From contig CM068546.1 of the NCBI GenBank assembly GCA_035048495.1, positions 12,654,435-12,718,434 on the forward strand: a stretch of 64,000 nt of DNA. Reading direction: 5' to 3'. Below, one piece after another: positions 1 through 12,503 of the stretch. Below the pieces are notes generated by a model that was not told where the DNA came from, did not search any database, and saw only the letters and a list, made by a program, of their open reading frames with translations. Numbering within the stretch: the first letter of the stretch is position 1; every line of letters begins with the position of its first letter. Made by a program: the position numbers and the translations under genes. Source of the DNA: Euptelea pleiosperma. Its lineage: Eukaryota; Streptophyta; Magnoliopsida; Ranunculales; Eupteleaceae.

Positions 1-858
1 TCTTTTCCTCTTCTGCTGCATCTAAGTCAAAATTGAGTTTTTTGATCGCCCATAGGGCGCGATGCTCGATCTTAACAGGGAGATGGCAAGGTTTATCATA
101 TGCAACCGGTATGGAGACATATTCAATGGAGTTTTATAAACTGTACGATAAGCCCATAGAGCGTCCGAGAGGCAGGTAGACCAGTTTTTACGAGTTGTAT
201 TGACTGTCTTCTCCAGTATCTGCTTGATTTGCCGATTAGAGACCTCAACCTGCCTGCTGGTCTGCAGATGGTAAGCAAGGGCAACCTTATGAGTCACCTC
301 GTACTTTTTCATTAGTTTCTCGAACACTCTAATGTAGAAATGGCTACCCCCATCACTTATAATGGCTTTGGGGGCTCCGAATCTTGCGAAGATGTACTCC
401 CTCAAAAATCTCACCACAACCTGATGGTCATTGGTTCTGGTTGGAATTGCCTCAATCCACTTAGAGACATAGTCCACAACTAGGAGTATGAATTGGAATC
501 CATTTGATGTAGGAAAGGGCCTCATGAAATCAATGCCCCACATATCGAATATCTCATCGACTTGAATAAGGTTCAAGGGCATCATATATCTCTGTGAAAT
601 TCTGCCAAGGTGTTGACAATTAGGGCATGCCTTGCAGTAGATATGTGTTTCTCAAAACAAAGATAGCCAGTAGAAATCACATTGTAGGATTTTCTTGGCG
701 GTCTTCTTAGAATTGAAATGACCACCGCATGATTGGTCATGACAAGAGGATAGGATGTTCAATTGCTGAGATTCAGGGACACACAGACGAATTATCTGGT
801 CAGGACAGTATTTATATAAATAAGGCTCACCCCAAGAGTAATACTTAACTCTTGCCAA
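1..858 (-). pseudogene. Athila integrase (zinc finger plus catalytic core), decayed and truncated by the window edge
   Basis: The part at 652-858 holds the end of the RNase H/IN linker and the HHCC zinc finger: SSCHDQSCGGHF with the two histidines, then KACPNC in the following frame for the two cysteines. The part at 22-585 is the DDE core. It shows the first Asp in WGIDFMRPF, the second Asp in ISDGGSHF, and the Glu in [11 protein letters not shown]. An in-frame break between the two pieces shows it is non-functional. In life the enzyme inserts the cDNA into the genome. The C-terminal region and the element's 3' end lie outside the window. Confidence 0.9.
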
Positions 859-1464
859 GAATTGATTTTCTTTCTAATTTGACTAATGAGAGGGTATTTC
901 TTCCGTCACTAGGTAATATGTCAGCATACCATGGTGTGACGGAGATAGTGAACAGTTGTTCGTTAGGAAAAGTTTCTAGAATGGGCTGAGATTCAAAAGT
1001 AGACTCTAAGGTTAGTCTTGACAAGTGATCAGCGACAACATTCTCAATTCCTTTCTTGTCCCTGATCTCCAGGTCGAATTCCTGCAATAGTAGGATCCAT
1101 CTTATCAATCTCGGCTTCATCTCCTTTTTGGACATTAGATATCTCAGAGCCGCATGATCCGTATAAACTATGACCTTTGTGGCCAATAAGTATGGTCTGA
1201 ATTTATCTAGAGAAAAACTACGGCCAGGAGCTCTCTTTTAGTAGTGGAATAGTTTAACTGAGCCGAGTTTAAAGTCTTGCTAGCATAATATATCACATGT
1301 GGCATCTTGTTGACTCTTTGGCCCAAAACTGCTCCCAAAGCATAGTCTGATGCATCACACATCACCTCAAAAGGTAGTCCAATCAGGAGGGCGGATGATG
1401 GGTGTAGAAGTAAGCTCAGATTTGAGATACTCGAATGCCTTCGCATAGTCAGCATTGAAGTCAA
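845..1464 (-). pseudogene. Athila RNase H domain
   Basis: Two overlapping frames together make a Ty3/gypsy RNase H. The piece at 1207-1464 carries FEVMCDASDYALGAVLGQ and the conserved Glu segment [10 protein letters not shown]. The piece at 845-1186 carries [15 protein letters not shown] and the terminal ADHLSRL. The frameshift falls in the middle of the domain, near 1190-1210. The domain normally degrades the RNA strand after reverse transcription. It sits directly downstream of RT in the pol order expected for the clade. Confidence 0.88.
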
Positions 1465-2608
1465 AAGGGCTATCCTTAGCCAAAAGACTGCATAGGGGAT
1501 GAGCTATCTAGGAGAAATCCTTAATGAATCTCTTGTAGAAGCCTCCATGTCCGAGAAAAGATTGAATATCATGCACAGATTTAGGAATTGGTAGGGTTGA
1601 GATAATATCAATTTGTGCTTTGTCGACCTCAATACCCTTGTCAGAGATGAGATGTCCTAGCACGATGCCCTTCTTCACGATGAAGTGGCATTTTTTTCAA
1701 TTGAGGACAAGTCATTTTTCTTGACATCTTGCGAGTATAAGACTCAGATGTTGGAGACAGTCATCGAAAGAGGATCCAAAGACAGAGAAGTCATCCATGA
1801 AAACTTCTAAGAACCGTTCGACCATGTCCGAGAATATACTCATCATAAACCTTTGAAAAGTCGCAGGTGCATTGCAGAGGCCAAATGGCATGCGACTATA
1901 GGCAAAAGTGCCAAAGGGACATGTGAAAGTGGTCTTCTTGTGGTCCTCGGGTGCTATGAGAATTTGATTATATCCTGAGTAACCATCTAGGAAACAATAG
2001 TAGGAATGACCTGCAAGACGTACTAGCATCTAGTCAATGAATGGGAGAGGGAAATGATCTTTCTTGGTGTTGGTATTGAGTCGCCTGTAATCGATACAGA
2101 CTCTCCATCATTTCTTTAAATGCTGGGTTACCATTTCTCCTTGATCATTTTCCACAACAGTAAAACCTGCTTTCTTAGGTACGACATAGATTGGACTCAC
2201 CCATTTGCTATCTGAGATAGGGTAAATGATACCCACATCTAACAATTTTAGAATTTTGTCCCATACCACTTCTTTCAGGACTGGATTTAACCTCCTCTGG
2301 TGCTCTCTAGACGTTTTAAAATCATCTTCGAGATAGATGTGATGTTGACACACAGAGGGGTCTATCCCATGAATATCGTCAATGGTCCATCCTATGGCTA
2401 ATTTGTGCTTCTTCAGCAACATAATCAGTTTCTCTTTTCGGGACGCAGATAGATCAGAAGCAATGATGATAGGATAAGTCTCTTCAGGGCCAAGATAGGC
2501 ATAAGAGAGCTTAGAGGGGAGAGGCTTAAGCTCGAGTTTCTGATCAGAGGAACTGGATGTTTCTTCCTTAACCGAGATAGAGAGGACAATAGTACGATCT
2601 TTGACCAT
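1465..2608 (-). pseudogene. Athila reverse transcriptase, interrupted by stops
   Basis: The N-terminal part (2108-2608) carries the approach to the fingers domain, ending in KWVSPIYVVPKKAG. The core lies at 1712-2029 with FLDGYSGYNQI, FGTFAYSRMPFGLCNAP and the catalytic FMDDFSVFG. Between them the text WRVCIDYRRLN is readable, but with a stop just before it and another just after FPLPFID. The region 1465-1711 holds the connection toward RNase H (KKGIVLGHLIS-like text in broken frames). The catalytic Asp pair is kept, but the reading frame is not. Confidence 0.9.
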
Positions 2609-2668
2609 GGTTAACAGAGGCTCATACTCAACAATTGGAAAGGGAATAGAGATTAGTGGAACTGACTC

Positions 2669-3273
2669 TTAGAGATTATTATCCTCTGAAATGGCTGACT
2701 CCCTTTGGAAGTTAGTATCAAAGTGCTCTATGCACTGTCTTAAGATATCTTCGATGGAGTCCTGAATTAGACTCTCAACGGCACACATTTCATCTGTCAG
2801 ATTGCAATCGGCATTCTGTCGCATAAGTCGGAAGATGTTCACCTCAGCTTTGAGGTTGCCGAAGGAAATCGACATATTTCCGTCCCCACACCCGATGTGT
2901 GCATTCGCGCTAGCAAAGAACAGTCGGCTTAGAATGACCAGGATCCGATTATCCCGGCACGGTTCTGTGTCAAGGATGATAAAGTCTACAGGATAGTAAA
3001 AGTCAACGACTTTCACTAGGACATCTTCAATAATTCCCTTCGAAATCTTGATGGATTGGTTAGCCAATTTCAGAGTGATTTTTGTTGGCTTCATATCCTG
3101 AGGCCTAATTGTTGGTATACCAAAAATGGTATGAGATTGACACTTGCTCCTAAGTCCAGCAAAGCTGTGCAACTAAAGTTGTTACCAATTTCACATTGCA
3201 CAGTAGGACTACCCGGATCCTTATGCTTAATGACACTGTTGCGTTGGATGAACATTGTAGATTTCTCTGCCAA
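2669..3273 (-). pseudogene. Athila aspartic protease region
   Basis: The piece at 3091-3273 has the clade-specific active-site variant ALLDLGASVNLIPF, where most retroelements have DSG or DTG. It continues after a frameshift at 2669-3172 with LANQSIKISKGIIEDVLVKV and PVDFIILD, the usual second half of the Athila protease. It normally cleaves the gag-pol polyprotein. It lies between gag and RT as expected. The frameshift at the join marks it as inactive. Confidence 0.85.
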
Positions 3274-4099
3274 AAAGGCATCTTTGGGTACGTGTGTACG
3301 CTGCTTGACAGTGCATAATTCCTTAAGGAATTTAGCATAGGATGGAATTTGCTTGATAGCAGATAGGAAGGGGATATTGATCTGGATGTCTTTGAAAACG
3401 TCTAGGATCTCTGAAAATTGTTGATCTCTTTTGTCTTGGACAAGCCTATCTGGGAAGGAATGCTTAATTTGACAAATAGATTTGTCTTTCGCCTAATATC
3501 TCTGCACTGGGATAGTAGATTTGGGTGCAGACCTCGTAGCATCAGAGGTGGATGTGGAACTGTGATCCTTTATGTTGGGTTTAAGAATTGGTGCTGGAGA
3601 TGGCTCCGAAGGTTGTTTTACTCCTATATCCACAGTCTTTCCGGATCGGAGGGTGGTAACGGCTTTCCCTGATTGTTTTGAATCTATTATTGGGAACCGA
3701 CCTCATAAATTGCGCCCTTGGCATTCCCTTTAGGATTTGCAATAGGTTGGATAGGAAAGATGCCTTTAGCTTTCTCAGCTTCTAAATTGCCTAGATGTTG
3801 CTCTAGGCGCTACATCGACTGTGTCTATTGCACAATAAATTGTGATAGGAGGTCTTCAAGACCCAGTTAAGGATAGGTTGAGCAACCAATTCATGATTAG
3901 AGCTCATAGGGGTAGAATAATTATAGGATTGAGGTGCAGTTTGGCTCAACTGTAGATTCTGGGGATTTTGAATGGGTGCCTGTTGGCCAGAATATTTTTC
4001 TTGCTGAAATGATCGATTTTGATTAAATGGGTATTGACCCGTCTGGTTCTGACTCTGTTGGTACTGTCCATGTTGGTATTACCTATTGGGTTGATTAAA

Positions 4100-5260
4100 T
4101 CCAAGAAGATATGTGCCTTACGTAGGTCTTTGCTGTGGAGCAAACTGTTGCGTCTAGGAGAAGTTAGGATGATTCCTCGTATCAGGATGGTACGTTTGGC
4201 TATACGAGTTCTGGGTAGGTGGTTTAAAAGTGTTAAACGTACAAACCTCTTCCTGGAGTAGAGGGGCACATCCGTCATTCAAAGGATAATTTTCAGTAGT
4301 GTGGGAGGGCAGTAGAAAGAGATTACAAGGTTCGATTAGGTTCTCTTGACCTACATTCATGACTGGGCAGATTGGTGAGCAGGCTTGTGTACAGACACAG
4401 CCAGGGCAGAGATGACTTGGTCAATTCTTGAATGAGGGATTTCAGTTTAGGGTCAACCTTTGCTTCATGTCCTATATTAGTCCACATGACTAGAGTAGTT
4501 CGACTAAACTCATTGTCAGTCGACTAATGTTGGGAATTTTTATTTAATTCTCCCAGAAATTTGTACGTTTCAGTTGGAGTATGATGCATGAACTTTCCTT
4601 AGCACATGGACTCTACCATAGTGCAAGACCCATCAGTAAGTCCCTTGTAGAAAATGTGAACCAAACTGCCTTTGTCAATACTGTGGTGCGGACACTTGGT
4701 TTGATAATCCTAGAATCTTTCACAGGCTTCATAAAATTTCTCATTGGACTTCTGTCGGAAGTCCTGTATGAGTTGTTTCATTTGATTAGTACGAGTCATA
4801 GGGTAGAATTTGGACATGAATTTTCCTACAAGTTCTTTCCAACTTGTGATAGAATCTGTAGAAAGAGAGTAATGCCAATCCGAGGCTCGATCCTTTATAG
4901 AGAAAGGAAAAACTCTTAGTCGAACATTATCATCATCAAGATTCTGATTTTTAAAGAGCAGGATGACATGTTGAAATTCCCTGATATGGGAGTAGGGGTC
5001 TTCTCTAGGGAGACCTCTAAAAGTGGGCAGCATTTGTATATTATGCAGCCTGATCTTGAACTGAACCGCGAAAGTAGGTGAAAGAACAATGCATGATGGT
5101 GGATTAGCCAAGATCGGCGCATATGTCTCGATGAGGGGATGTTCGTCTGGATTGTTTCTCTGGGAGAAGAGGGGGGAGATAGAGAAGGTGAAGACTCCAC
5201 TGTAATAGAATGATTCTCAGATCAAATCAATCTACGATTGGATCTAGTACAAGCGGGCAT
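4100..5260 (-). pseudogene. Athila gag, frameshifted
   Basis: The likely start is the ATG complementary to 5258-5260 (MPACTRSNRRLI), which is followed at once by a TGA stop. The body is readable in two further frames: MESSPSLSPPSSP at 4916-5200, then 4710-5111 with FRGLPREDPYSHIREFQ, DRASDWHYSL and FMSKFYP, the capsid-like Retrotrans_gag pattern. Around 4270-4330 a zinc-knuckle relic reads CNLFLLPSHTTENYPLN. The second and last cysteines of the usual C-x2-C-x4-H-x4-C are replaced by Phe and Tyr. Between about 3300 and 4100 only broken fragments of the gag/protease linker remain. Confidence 0.82.
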
Positions 5261-6868
5261 ATGCTGAAAAGGCAAGCCCTAGAGTCGGCAAAAGTGTGAA
5301 GACTACGAAACCTAATGAGCTTAAATGATGCACACAGAGCAACAAATAATTCTAATTCTAAATAATCAGGATAGTTTATGAATTATCTTGTTAGTGTAGG
5401 GATAGTGTAGATTATGATAATGGGCGGACCACTGGTTTATCTTCTATTATCCGCCGGACTAACTTTTTACTCTGTAGGTTCTCACAAGTTCTCTTCAAAG
5501 CAAATCCGCTAGTACTAACTCAAGTCGACTGCGAAATAATTAGAAGCCTAGATAGATGTGCGGCACATCGGCTGACTTAAATACACCCCAGACTAATCGG
5601 ATTTGTCAAGCGTTAAGAAGAATTTTCCCAGAAGAGGAGCTAAGGTTGGTTTGTGTTCCTAATCCGACACTAAGCTAACCGACAGACAATCAAGGAGGCC
5701 ACTTACTAGTTCGGTATACTTGAAGTAGTAGGGACCTATGGGTGTGTTAGAAAATAGTGACCCGCACTCATGGACTTAATCGACTTGATCTTTGAAGGAG
5801 TCGCTTTATGTGGAGTTTTCCTCGAACATCTATTTAATTGGGCTTTACATCTTGATTGCTTTTAATTTTTGGCCATGGGTGCACAAAAGCTGATATGATG
5901 AGGTGGGTGATGAAATCCTGCCAATTTCAAGGTAGGGTTGGATTTGCTCTTTAATGTAATTTTTACGGCCAATCCAAGCAGTTCTGATAATGTTTGCAAA
6001 AGCAAATAAATAATCGGCATAGTGTTTAAATTTGCACAATGATCAAGATTGCACTCAAGGCGAGGTGTAGAAACTTACCTGCCCGTTGGCTACGCATGGG
6101 GTCTCCTTCGTGAGATAGGGAGGGGTATCTAAATGGGCTTGGGCCCGACTCTTCCTCTTTAAGCTTTCGCTCCGTACTCACTTGGTAATCGCAATTTACA
6201 ATCACGTTAGTACACAATGGTCTATGATAGTGATTTGGAAGGTATACCGCTTTAGGGGTTTCAAGAAACATGCAATGGTTTTGGGTAGGTATTGTGAATT
6301 AGTTCCAATTAGGGTTTGAAATTCAAATTTAGTTATTCCTCAATTAGGGTTCAAAAATATCTACTTTTGAATTACCCGGAGTTGAAAATCTTCCACAATT
6401 TCAAACTTTTAAACTCTAGGTCAAATTGGTTATTCCCCAAATTAAGGAATTTTGTTGAAAGTGGACTCTTATCCAAGTTTAGAGTTATCCAATTTAAAGT
6501 CTCTAGATCTAGAAACTCTAAGGATTGAATCTTCTAGAAAGAGAAAATGCCAGATTTTCAAAATTTAAAATTTAAAAAATATGTCAAAATAAAAAATAAC
6601 CAATATAGTGATCTAACTAGAAATAGCAGAATTGAAATCTAACCCTAAAATATATATATATATAATTAATTAACCTAACAATTATTCTAAAAATAAAGAA
6701 AAATAAATTCCTAAATTATTACAACTTTGCACTCGGCTGTCCGAGGCATTAAAATAATAAGTGAATAATATGAAAAAGAAAATTGAAAGTTTTCGAGTTG
6801 GATTGAATCTTCACGATTAAGCAGCTTTCCAATTTTCCATATGTCTTTTTGCAATCCCATCAACCGAG
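5261..6868 (-). other. Athila untranslated leader between PBS and gag
   Basis: About 1.6 kb lie between the tRNA-Asp PBS and the gag start. It is AT-rich with no ORF above about 80 codons and no recognisable domain. A long leader is usual in this clade. A short TA run lies at 6652-6663. I see no other structure here. Confidence 0.7.
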
Positions 6869-6882
6869 CGGCAACGGCGCCA
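6869..6882 (-). other. Primer-binding site for tRNA-Asp
   Basis: The plus strand reads CGGCAACGGCGCCA, which matches the last 14 nt of plant tRNA-Asp including CCA. The minus strand is therefore TGGCGCCGTTGCCG, the usual Athila PBS. It lies 2 nt from the LTR end at 6885, which fixes both the orientation (minus) and the LTR boundary. Confidence 0.92.
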
Positions 6883-6884
6883 TT

Positions 6885-9624
6885 TGAAAGTAGGGTTTTT
6901 TTTGTGTCGTCGGATCAGAAACCCTGGATTTCAACAATATTTTTAATTCTGGTTCACTTTAAATCCTGCAAAAATGCAGACTTGTATAGCGATATGTCAG
7001 ATGTCGAATCCGCACTCGGGATTAGGGAAAACAATTTATCAAGACACGAAAACACAGAAAATACTTGAAATGAATAGAAATGTGAGCATGGTGATGTAAT
7101 CGATTTGAAAACTTGATTTTCGAGAGTTCGAGATCCAAGAACTAAATTCGATGTAAAACAATGAAAATCACTAAAATCAAATTCTATTTTATAAAGAAAT
7201 TGAAGAACACCAATCAAACTTGCATTCATTAATTCGGAATAAAATATTACATCAATTGTATTGCATGAAATAACAATAAATCAAAGAAAGCATTAAGAAG
7301 GAAAATAGAAATTTAGAGAGAGAAAATACTCTAGAGAAAGAAACTAAGCATGTAAAGAGAAACCTAGAGAGAGAAAAGGGTTTTAGAGAGAGAAATAAAG
7401 AACTATCCTAGAGAGAGAAAGTAAAGGAATGGGAGAGAGAACTAGAGAGAGAGAATTCAAAAGAGAGGAAAGGGTTTACCTCTTGAGACTTACCAGGATA
7501 TGGCCATGGATGGTTCGGCCAAATGGTTTTGCCAATGAGATGATCACGCATGCATATAAAAGTGGGATGATGGGCGGTCCCAGAGTTGATGCAAACGGAA
7601 AATGAACATGGCTGTTGGTGCATGATCGGTGGTAGTGGAATCAGCTAATGGTGAGATTCAGCAGGGATGGAGGTGGTTGCACCTGCAGGTGGAGTAGACC
7701 AATGAGGCAACAAGTTGAAAACTTGCTGGCTGTTGTGTTGAGGATATAATTGTGGTGGATCGAAGTTGCAGGCGGTGCAATAGTTAGTTGTAGGTGGTAC
7801 TTGTCTGAGTAAACCAGCAACATGAGAACCTTTAGAAGATGAAGATCTGCATGTTGGGGAAACCGTGAAGGCAGCAAGGTAGTCGCGTTGTGAAGAAGGT
7901 GGCAGGTTGTGTGCCTGTCATAGCGAAAGGAGCACAACGGTTTGGACTTTGGAGGATGGCTTTTGAAGCCGGGGTCAGGTTGGCTGCAAGGAGAGGCAAC
8001 AAGCTTACCTGAAAGGAGGCTGACCTTGGTGGAACGCAACCTTTTGAATGGTAGCAGCAAGGAGGTTGCTGTAAGAAGGTAGCGGTGGTGGGTGGTGGTG
8101 CTCTGGTTGTGGAGTTCCAGGTGTGTTGCAGGAATGCAACAAAAAGGGAAGAAGAAAAGGTGGGGGACACCCTTAGTTTCCTGGAGTAAGGTTGTGCTAC
8201 TCGTGAGGAGCACTAGTGAGAGAAGGGATGACCAGAAATGATGAAGAGAGGTGAAGAAGGAAGGTAGCAAGGCGGCATGCAGGATATGCAGGTGGTGCGC
8301 AGAGAAGATGGAACAGTGAGTTGCAGTCCGTAAAAATGCCCTGAAGAGGACGATCTGAAGATTGCTAAGGTTGTGGAACCGTGGGGAGATGGTGGTGATC
8401 TTGGCTGGAGTATGTAGGTTGGACTGTTGGAGATGGGCGGTGTTGAAAGAGTTGCTGGAGGAAGATGAGTGCAGCACCGGTGGAGGGACTATGAAAGGTG
8501 GTGGTGTGGTGGCTTGCTGGGGTGAGAGAACTGCTTGGAGATGTTGATCTCCACGTTTAGGTGATCAGCAAGGGAGGTGTGGTGCAAATCGGTACTTTGA
8601 GGAGGATATTGGAATGGTTGCTGGCCGTTAAAATGGTACCCCATTGAAGAACGCCCAGAGAAGATGAAAACTCCACCGGAAGTTGCAGGTTTTGGCTCGT
8701 GTGATGGTTTTCCAATGGCATTAGAGATCGGCCAAAATGAAGAGGTGTCGATCTGGTTAGAGGGTGCAGATCGTGGAGAGAAAAGAAGATGGAGATCGTG
8801 GATGCTTGCTGGTTCTTGCGAAGAGAGTAGCAGCACCAGTGGAGGCGTTAATGGTTAAGGTGCTCATGGAGTTGCAGTTTGCACTCTTCTTTGATTGGAA
8901 GTTTGCTGGTTGTGCTGTTGCATGATGGTTCAGTTGGTGTGGGTGCTTGGATATTGTTCCAATGAGAATTGAACTAGGGAGGAGGCGGTGTTGCACAACA
9001 ACCACGGTGCAGAAGTGAGATTCTCCTTTATCAAAGAGAAGAGGACACGAGGAAGGAGAAGGGTAGAGAGAAGATTAGGTTAAAGAATAGAGGGGGGAGA
9101 GAACCATCCCCTCAAGAAACCGTAAGTTTCTTTTATAGAATAGATTCATAGGAGAAAGGTCGATTAGAGAATAGAGGGGGAAAAGAGAGAAAGAGGTTAC
9201 GTGAGAGAGATCCACGTGGGTTCCCTTATTCCAAATAAAATGAACCCGTGGGATTGAGAATGAGGACGTGGCAGTCCTTAAGTTTGGCCATGGGCCACTC
9301 AAGACAGTGGGTCTTATGGGCATGGGTCATGGGTATGGATCATGGGTATTGGTCATGGGTGTGCCAAGATGGATAGAGAGAAAAATAGGAGAGAGGTGAG
9401 AGAAAATACAAAAATAATAGAACTAGAGGGTTTTGAACCTTGGTCTTCTTTATTCTCTTTCATCCACTCCACCAATTAATCAAACTAGCTTTTGATGTCA
9501 ATTGTAGTGGCTTTTAACACCTTACTCATTCTCTTGGTCTTCAGCTTTTCCTCTCTCTCTCTTGGTCCTTGGTCCGACTCTACGATCCTCTGGCCTTACC
9601 CGTACTTGACTTCTATCTTCTTAT
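6885..9624 (-). repeat. Athila 5' LTR, 3' (proximal) portion
   Basis: This is the inner part of the minus-strand 5' LTR. The left edge on the plus strand is TGAAAGTAGGG, so the LTR ends ...CCCTACTTTCA next to the PBS. A conserved block CCCGAGTGCGGATTCGAC (minus sense, near 7003-7020) recurs in the solo LTRs at about 12370 and 47017, which shows they are one superfamily. The minus strand carries TATAAAAG near 9130-9138, a plausible core promoter. Purine-rich low-complexity runs lie at 7310-7470. The interruption at 9625 is a nested solo LTR; the LTR resumes at 12504. Confidence 0.88.
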
Positions 9625-12503
9625 TGATATTCGCTCAAAAGTGCTTATTTTAAGCAATTATCCTTTTAGCGTTATTGCATTCTCCCACGTTAAAATACTC
9701 TATTTATCTACTTTTCTACGTAAGAGTCTCTTTTGTTGCGTAGAACACACTTTTCTGGACGAAATGGTATATTTGCATGCATTAAACACATTTTCGAAAG
9801 TCTAGACATGAAGTCATTCTGATAGAGTCTCATTACGCGCTTCTTCTGTCGCAGGAAACCCCGATGGGACAATTCTCGAGACTTGCAAGCCCACATCGAT
9901 CAGGAAAGCCCATTATCAAAGCTTAAAGAGCCCACAGGCTATGACTAGAAGATATGGGCCAAATATGGGCTGAATAAGAGGACCAAAAAGCCGGCCCAAA
10001 GAACGAAGAGAGTAGGAGAGCCAATGACCAAGAGACGGACCAAAGCGTTTAAAGCCACATGAGTCAGCAAAGAATGATAGTCGACTCTACTGGAGAAGCG
10101 TGAGGATGGTCACAGTGAAGACCAGGGTTCCAGACCCTCCGCCAGTGTTTTTCTCTCTATTTTCTGATACTTTCTCTCTCATCTCTCCTTATTCTCTCTC
10201 TCTCTTCATCTCTCGGTCCTCGAATCTACTGACCTAACCCCAGAACTCCTGCCCATCGGCTCTATCTCATCTCCCTTAGCTTTCTGACCGTTGGATCTTC
10301 CATCGGACCGTTGGATCTTCAATCGGACCGTTGGATCTCTCTAGATCCGTCGATCCACCAATCTGAGTCCCAATCAAGTCACCATCCATCCGATCGCCAT
10401 CAAACCGTCTGTCACATCATCTTGTGAGACAATGGACATCACAAATCCATGTGGGCCAGTAGCCGGGCCCATCATCATCGACCCGCTGTCCGACCAGTTA
10501 GTGGACCCCGTGAAATTCCAAAGAATTTTAATTAAATTTCAAAAAAATGGGGGGTCCACTAATTAGGGAGATTCCCCATAGAAAAGTAGATTTTTACTTT
10601 AAAAAAAAAAAAAATTATTTTTTATTTCTAGGGAACTTTAAAAGGAGAAGGAGAGGGGTTCGTTCGAACCCTAATCCCTCTCCCCTCTCCTCCTCTCCTC
10701 CTCTCCTCCCCCAAAACCCTTCCCCCTTCTCCTCCTTCTTTTCTCAATCGTTCTTCTCCTCTTCTTCCCCTTCCCTTGCCTCTTCTTCGTCATCTTCTTC
10801 ATCTTTTACCGGAGTTGCAGCCTGCAACTCCGGTCGGCAACGCCCCCCTCCTTCTGCCTTGCAGCAGCTGCTGCTACCTCCTCCTCTCACGAGCTCCTGC
10901 CATCCTCCTTTCAAAGTTGCTGCTGCCTCCTCTTCTCACGAGCTCCACCGCCGCTGCACATCGCTCACCTTCTGCCGTGCTTCTCCGCCCTTCTCCGCCC
11001 ACAACAACAACACCTCCAGCGTCTTCCCTCTCCTCTCCACTTCTCCTCCTCCATCTCAGCCGCTCTCACCCATAAGAAAGAAAGAGAAAAGAAAAAGAAG
11101 AAGAAGAAGAAGGATAGAACCTGTCCACCTTACCTTGCTGCTTGCATCACCGCCTCTCCCTCTTCTTCTTGTACACCAGTCAGCACCACATCACCACAAT
11201 ACTACCACTTACCTGCTGGATCGTCTCCAACTCCAGCCACCCCTCTCCATAGCCGTCTCCTGCCTCCTCTTCTTCACCACGTCTTCCCATTGACGTCTCC
11301 TTGATGTGGTTGCTGCTCCTCTCAACGGTTTGCTAGACCGTCCTCAACTACATCTTCTTCATCACCGGCACCCCACTGCTAGCCGTTCTTTTCTTCAGCA
11401 TCGAACTAGGCCGTGCATCCAACCACCTCTCATCATCGTTATTTGTAGACCTGCCGTCACCCTCTTCTTCTTCTTGACCGTTTTCTTCCAAGCCAAAAGA
11501 AAAACCAGCAGAAAATTTAAAAAAAAAAAAGAGAAAAAGAAGAAAAAGAAGATAAGAAGATGAATAAGTGAAGGAGATCGCCCCTACCGTTCTCCATCCT
11601 TGCTGAACAACCGGTCTCCACATCCATCACTCCACGACTCTGTGCCGCCTGGAAACCTCAACGGATTGGTGGTGATTCTCCTCTCCAAATAGCAACCGTG
11701 GTGGCGCTCCACAGCTTGCACCACCATCAACCCCCCATGGCTTCACCTCCACACCACCGTCCCTTGTTGTGGTCACCATCATGATCCCTAAACTGATGTT
11801 CTCCATGAGCACCGATGAAAACTCCGTCTTCCACACCATGTGCAACCAGCCACTTTAACTGCATCATGCACCCAACACGCTGCGGACCGCTTTGGTCAAT
11901 AATCCGACCCACTGATTCATCCCAAGGCTAATCCAATGGTCGATTCCCTTCCAATGGTAAGATCGTGGTAAGTTTCTCTCTCCTTTCCTCTCTTTCTCTC
12001 TCTACTTCTCTCTCTCTAGATCCTTTTAGTCACTTTCTCTCTCTACAATCTCTCTCTTCTTTTTCTTTATTTCTCTCTCTCTCATTGTTGCTTTCTTAAC
12101 TTAGTGTAGTTCCAGCAAATATTGTAAGACTTTTAATTACTTTGAATAAATTTTAGTTTTCATTATTACTTGATTGTAATAGGTCACCTTTCATGCTTTA
12201 CTTTATCTGTGTTCTTAATGCTCTTGATATTTATAGCATTCTCTCTCTAAAATCACAACAAATAATGTTTTAAAGACCATTTCAATCACCACTCTCACCC
12301 CACCATCATTTCCATCAATTTCTATGAAGAAAGTCCATCATTTTATGTTCTTTACTGCACGTTCACTAATCCCGAGTGCGGATTCGACTCCGACTTTCCA
12401 CTGTGCTAGAATTCTTAATTTTTGCAGAGAAAAAGAATCGGATTAATTACAAATGTGTTGAGATTAGGGTCGTTCTCTCAACGGCAGAAAAACCCTACTT
12501 TCA
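9625..12503 (+). repeat. Athila solo LTR nested in the Athila 5' LTR
   Basis: The element starts TGATATTCGCTCAAAAGTG and ends CCCTACTTTCA. It is flanked by perfect 5-bp duplications CTTAT at 9620-9624 and 12504-12508. No internal domain lies between, so it is a 2,879-bp solo LTR left by LTR-LTR recombination. Its first ~1 kb closely matches the solo LTR at 44578. It holds three copies of GGACCGTTGGATCT-like repeats at about 10286-10345, a TATA-like TTTAAAAGG near 10637, long C/T-rich tracts, and a perfect short hairpin at 10809-10833. Its ORFs are low-complexity Ser/Pro/Arg translations of these tracts and have no recognisable domain. Confidence 0.93.

Noticed and set aside
2802..4261. Several plus-strand frames of 60-94 codons
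   Set aside because: They are shadows of the minus-strand Athila protease and gag.
10547..11293. 248-codon plus-strand open frame rich in Ser, Pro and Arg
   Set aside because: It is a translation of C/T-rich low-complexity sequence in an Athila solo LTR, with no domain. The matching region of the sister LTR is broken into different frames.
6885..12503. Long inverted repeat TGAAAGTAGGGTTTTT / AAAAACCCTACTTTCA suggesting a 5.6-kb transposon with TIRs
   Set aside because: The two ends are the 3' ends of two Athila LTRs in opposite orientation. A PBS adjoins one and a CTTAT duplication flanks the other.
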